From Vibrio sp. qd031 (GTDB lineage: Bacteria > Pseudomonadota > Gammaproteobacteria > Enterobacterales > Vibrionaceae), in the NCBI RefSeq assembly GCF_002100145.1, contig NZ_JXQD01000018.1:372001-436000 (forward strand): a stretch of 64,000 nt of DNA, read 5' to 3'. Both the position numbers and the translations under genes were made by a program. The notes beneath the pieces are model-generated. The model searched no databases. It was not told the origin of the DNA and saw only the letters and a program-made list of their open reading frames with translations. This document shows positions 61,225 to 64,000 of this stretch, in pieces; position 1 is the first letter of the stretch; every line of letters starts with the position of its first letter.

Positions 61225-62349
61225 TTAGTTAAACTGGTAGTTCACACCCAAGCCTAACAGCAATCCTTCATTTTGAACATTTACCACCGTCACGCCATTT
61301 ACTTGCTCTTGTTTTTCCGAATAATTCTCGGAAACAACAGCAGCGTCTAGCCGCCAGTTTGGCGTAATCGAATACCCTAAACCTGCTCGAACCCGAACAT
61401 CAGTGCCACCAAACACGTCAATGGCCTGATCAACGCTTGCCCCGGCCATCAACATTAGCTTTCCAAGGTGATACTCGATACTTCCAGCCAGTCTCTGCGA
61501 ATCATCATAACCAACCAGTAACCCAAAAACATCGTTATAATCGGTGTAACGAACCCCTTTTCCAGTCCACGCTGAATAGCTGTAGCTCATGTGAAAATTT
61601 AGATCAGGCGTGGCATGGATTGTTGTGAATAAGCTAGTGACCGAAGGTAATTGGATATCGATGTTTTGGTCACCAAAGTCGGTGGCGAACTTGTGCGAGG
61701 CCGCGAGGCTTAGCCATGGTTGAGCTTGCCAAGTACCACTGATACCACCACTCCACCCTGACGTTGTGTCTTGAAGACTAACGTCTGTACAAAACCAACT
61801 CGTCTTACACTCAGCTTCCAATTGATACTGAGAATGAATGTACTCCATCGTGACTCCAATACTCCAGTTGTCTTTCGAATAGACAATACTGGGCGCGAGC
61901 GACACCATAATCGGCGCAACATTGCTTTCTTTCGGATGAATTAAAGCTATGGATGGTACGGAAATGTCAGCGGCATTCCGACTGTAAATAGCTAAGCCAA
62001 GGTGCCACTGTTCATTGACTGGAGACGTAAAAAATCCGGCTGGGATTACCTCTGCGGTTGAATAATCAGTTGTCAGTGCTCCATCAACAAACGCATAGCT
62101 GGTATCAACCTGATAGCGGCTTGCGGCCACCGAAGTTGTAGCGCCGTCAAGTTGCGCAATGCTTGACGGATTGATAGCAAGTGCGCTCGCGTCTACTGCG
62201 GAAGCACCGTGCGCGCCAGCCAGTGCACTCACTGAGGTCGACGATTCCCAAAACCCTAACCCTGTCGCGTTAGCAGCGCCTGCAACAAACCATCCCAAAA
62301 GACCAATGTAGCCTTTGCATAGTCCGTACTTATGTCCATTTTTTGTCAT
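61225..62349 (-). CDS. OmpP1/FadL/TodX-family outer-membrane channel
   Basis: 374 residues. An N-terminal signal (hydrophobic GLLGWFVAGAANA) precedes the mature start TGLGFWESSTSVSALAGA, the FadL-type hatch with NPSSIAQL (NPA-like motif). The remainder is amphipathic beta strands ending YQFN. FadL-family porins take up long-chain fatty acids or hydrophobic compounds. Typical FadL is about 420-450 residues, so this is a short member. The ATG has no good ribosome site. Confidence 0.88.
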   Translation of the reverse strand: MTKNGHKYGLCKGYIGLLGWFVAGAANATGLGFWESSTSVSALAGAHGASAVDASALAINPSSIAQLDGATTSVAASRYQVDTSYAFVDGALTTDYSTAEVIPAGFFTSPVNEQWHLGLAIYSRNAADISVPSIALIHPKESNVAPIMVSLAPSIVYSKDNWSIGVTMEYIHSQYQLEAECKTSWFCTDVSLQDTTSGWSGGISGTWQAQPWLSLAASHKFATDFGDQNIDIQLPSVTSLFTTIHATPDLNFHMSYSYSAWTGKGVRYTDYNDVFGLLVGYDDSQRLAGSIEYHLGKLMLMAGASVDQAIDVFGGTDVRVRAGLGYSITPNWRLDAAVVSENYSEKQEQVNGVTVVNVQNEGLLLGLGVNYQFN

Positions 62350-62578
62350 ACGTTAATCTATACTCGAATTGATTGCCCGCGATACTATTGCAAAGCAACC
62401 TAATCATGAACAAGTTAATGTCAAGATAGACCAATTTAAGGAAATTACCTTATTTCTCAGTAAGTAATCACTCTAAACATGAACGGTTGATTCACACTAC
62501 ACGACATCAAACTTGCTCAAACTGTAACAACTACCTAAAGTAGCTAGACACAATGGAGTAAAACAGCGAGGAGACGCT

Positions 62579-62902
62579 ATGCCCAATTTCGTAATCAGCT
62601 ACCTAGGTGGTGACCATCCGAAAACCCCTGAAGAAGGCCAGCAACACATGGCCGACTATCAACAATGGTTAGGCGCGCTTGGCGATGCGGTGATTTCACC
62701 CGCCAATCCGTTTAAAGACACCCATGTGGTGACACCAGACGGTGCAGTATCGAAAGGAAGTCAAACTCATATGTCGGGTTATACAATGGTAAAAGCCGAC
62801 ACAATTGAGGAAGCCATAAAGATGGCGCAAGATTGCCCATTTCTTAAGATTAATGGAACCTTAGAGGTCTCTGAGCAAGTTCAGATGTCCATGGGCAAGT
62901 AA
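62579..62902 (+). CDS. YCII/DGPF-domain small protein
   Basis: 107 residues: MPNFVISYLGGDHPKTPEEG, MADYQQWLGALGDAVISPANPF and GYTMVKADTIEEAIKMAQDCPFL. This matches the YCII-related (DGPF) dimeric ferredoxin-like fold, with the GY..V.A....EA...A..CP pattern. Function unknown. AGGAG precedes the ATG. Confidence 0.85.
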   Translation: MPNFVISYLGGDHPKTPEEGQQHMADYQQWLGALGDAVISPANPFKDTHVVTPDGAVSKGSQTHMSGYTMVKADTIEEAIKMAQDCPFLKINGTLEVSEQVQMSMGK

Positions 62903-63028
62903 TTCGACCTGATCGCCTCAAAGTTGGGTTCTTTTAAGCACTATTTGTGAAGAATCCAACGCTTTAAATAGCAATAAGTGCCATGGTTTGTTTTAATAGC
63001 TTTTTTTTCGAAAAGCCAGAGAGACACC

Positions 63029-63601
63029 ATGCACCTGTCGAAGTTAACTAAAGAGATTTTTGACCACCTGTATCGCGATATCAGCGAGTTTCGTTCAACC
63101 TTTGATCTTCCCGTTGCCGATCCAACTTCTTTAGACGACAAAGCCGACACCTTGCACACTTCTTTAGCCATCGAAGAGCTGACAGAGCTTGCCGAAGCCG
63201 ACTCTAAAATTGAACAAGCGGACGCCATCATTGATACGGTTTACGTACTTATGGGACGCCTTGTGCATTTGGGAAATAGCCGCATTGAAGACAACCTTGC
63301 AATCAGTTACCTGATTGACTTAATGCTTAATGTGGCCGTCAACCGTAATATCGACTTCTTACCGTGTTGGGATGAGATTCATTCGAGCAACATGAGTAAA
63401 GTGTGCCGAAATCAGCAAGAATACACAGAAACTGAAGACTTCTACGCCAAGCAAGACATTGCGTTAGAAGCAGTAACCAAAGGCGAATACATCATCGCGA
63501 AATGCGCGAAGGACTTCGTCTCGGATGCTAAGACCATACGCAAAGGGAAAGTGCTTAAGTCGGTCTACTACCGTCCAGCGGATTTGAGCAATCTTGTTTA
63601 A
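63029..63601 (+). CDS. All-alpha NTP pyrophosphohydrolase (MazG/HisE-like)
   Basis: 190 residues from the ATG at 63029 (AGAGAG upstream). MHLSKLTKEIFDHLYRDISE, then the metal-binding ExxE...ExxD pattern in LAIEELTELAEADSKIEQAD and AIIDTVYVLMGRLVHLG. Such phosphoribosyl-ATP-pyrophosphohydrolase-fold enzymes sanitise abnormal nucleotides or act on phage or nucleotide pools. There is no HisI fusion. The longer upstream frame is not supported. Confidence 0.85.
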   Translation: MHLSKLTKEIFDHLYRDISEFRSTFDLPVADPTSLDDKADTLHTSLAIEELTELAEADSKIEQADAIIDTVYVLMGRLVHLGNSRIEDNLAISYLIDLMLNVAVNRNIDFLPCWDEIHSSNMSKVCRNQQEYTETEDFYAKQDIALEAVTKGEYIIAKCAKDFVSDAKTIRKGKVLKSVYYRPADLSNLV

Positions 63602-63654
63602 TGATTGCACTATAATCAGTACATAACCCAAACACCTTATTCTAGAGAGCCATA

Positions 63655-64000
63655 ATGAGCCTAAAACAAGACTTGCAGCAGCTGCACAATCGCCTGGACA
63701 AAGCCAAGCGTAAACTCGACGCAGCCCGCGGCCGCAATGATAACCAAATGATCTCGCGTTTTACTGACGAAATTGCCAACTTAGAAAAGCAAGTTACTTC
63801 TCTAAAAGGCAAACAGCAATACGAAGACAGCAAAGAGAAAAAGCGTCTGCAAGACATGCCGTTTTCTCGTGAAATAACCAAAGCAGAACAAGCTGATATT
63901 GGTAAGCTCAAGAAATCGGTACGTGGTATCGTGATTGTGCATCCACTAACTAAAATCGGTAAAGAGCTACGATTGGATGCAATGACTGGCTTTGCCCCAA
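63655..64000 (+). CDS. yibL: Ribosome-associated YibL-family protein (partial, right edge)
   Basis: 115 residues visible; the last few lie beyond 64000. A charged coiled-coil N-terminus (LQQLHNRLDKAKRKLDAARG) and a conserved C-terminal block MPFSREITKAEQADIGKLKK, VRGIVIVHPLTKIGKELRL, MTGF, which matches YibL. YibL associates with ribosomes or precursors; its role is not settled. AGAGAG precedes the ATG. Confidence 0.88.
   Translation, partial: MSLKQDLQQLHNRLDKAKRKLDAARGRNDNQMISRFTDEIANLEKQVTSLKGKQQYEDSKEKKRLQDMPFSREITKAEQADIGKLKKSVRGIVIVHPLTKIGKELRLDAMTGFAP

Overview
The window looks like a chromosomal segment of a marine gammaproteobacterium, most likely Vibrionaceae. I infer this from moderate GC, compact divergent gene pairs, Vibrio-like proteins (two-domain PilZ protein, YibL, Amt without GlnK, FadL-type porin, xylFGH/xylA arrangement) and many hairpin terminators. 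I see no rRNA, tRNA, CRISPR array or intact transposase. The content is accessory: sugar uptake, detoxification, stress and efflux genes, nearly every unit with its own regulator or operator. That would suit the second chromosome of a vibrio, but the sequence cannot prove it.

Layout. 1-1470: the end of a TauE/SafE permease and two back-to-back truncated gene remnants. 1581-7307: xylose ABC transporter xylFGH divergent from xylose isomerase xylA. 7404-13634: small ORFs, a chemoreceptor, a Bcr/CflA-type efflux pump, a monooxygenase-like ABM protein, a PilZ c-di-GMP receptor and a secreted EEP-family hydrolase. 13675-16775: glutathione-dependent formaldehyde detoxification (frmA, fghA) with a divergent LysR regulator. 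17509-24727: an oxidoreductase, a GH2 beta-mannosidase, a fatty-acid desaturase with twin operators, and a nitrogen-regulated ammonium channel. 24799-36592: Old Yellow Enzyme, DEAD-box helicase, B3-like metallo-beta-lactamase with LysR, a VOC protein, soxR divergent from an efflux pump, yegD, and an ABC-F ATPase. 37210-42319: a cold-shock protein, then a four-gene operon (class III aminotransferase, BKACE, CoA-transferase A and B) with a divergent LysR. 42569-47538: hydrolases, an exonuclease, and an MFS gene bracketed by two copies of a long palindrome, facing a YcaQ/AlkX-type DNA glycosylase. 47671-57709: a cluster resembling a reduced E. coli ycj cluster (LacI regulator, HAD phosphatase, ABC transporter, GH13_18 phosphorylase) with a divergent glycosyltransferase. 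57796-64000: DUF202 membrane proteins, GlsB-type protein, a nonsense-mutated VOC gene, ohrR/ohr, an IS-like scar, GNAT, FadL-type porin, YCII-like protein, an all-alpha NTP pyrophosphatase and yibL.

How the genes work together. Three themes recur. (1) Plant or algal sugars and compatible solutes: xylose, beta-mannosides and a predicted glucosylglycerate-type solute. (2) Reactive chemicals: formaldehyde, organic hydroperoxides, redox-cycling compounds, alkenes/nitro compounds, beta-lactams and other drugs. (3) Catabolism of a beta-keto/beta-amino acid by the BKACE operon. The regulatory DNA is readable: SoxR box, OhrR-type palindrome (also in front of a remote oxidoreductase), NtrC site plus sigma-54 promoter, LacI operators, LysR operators, FabR/DesT-like operators. 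The two most system-like loci are the 37.6-42.3 kb beta-keto-acid operon and the 48-57.7 kb phosphorylase/transporter/glycosyltransferase locus. The MFS gene framed by palindromes at 45.1-46.4 kb is the strangest piece of structure.
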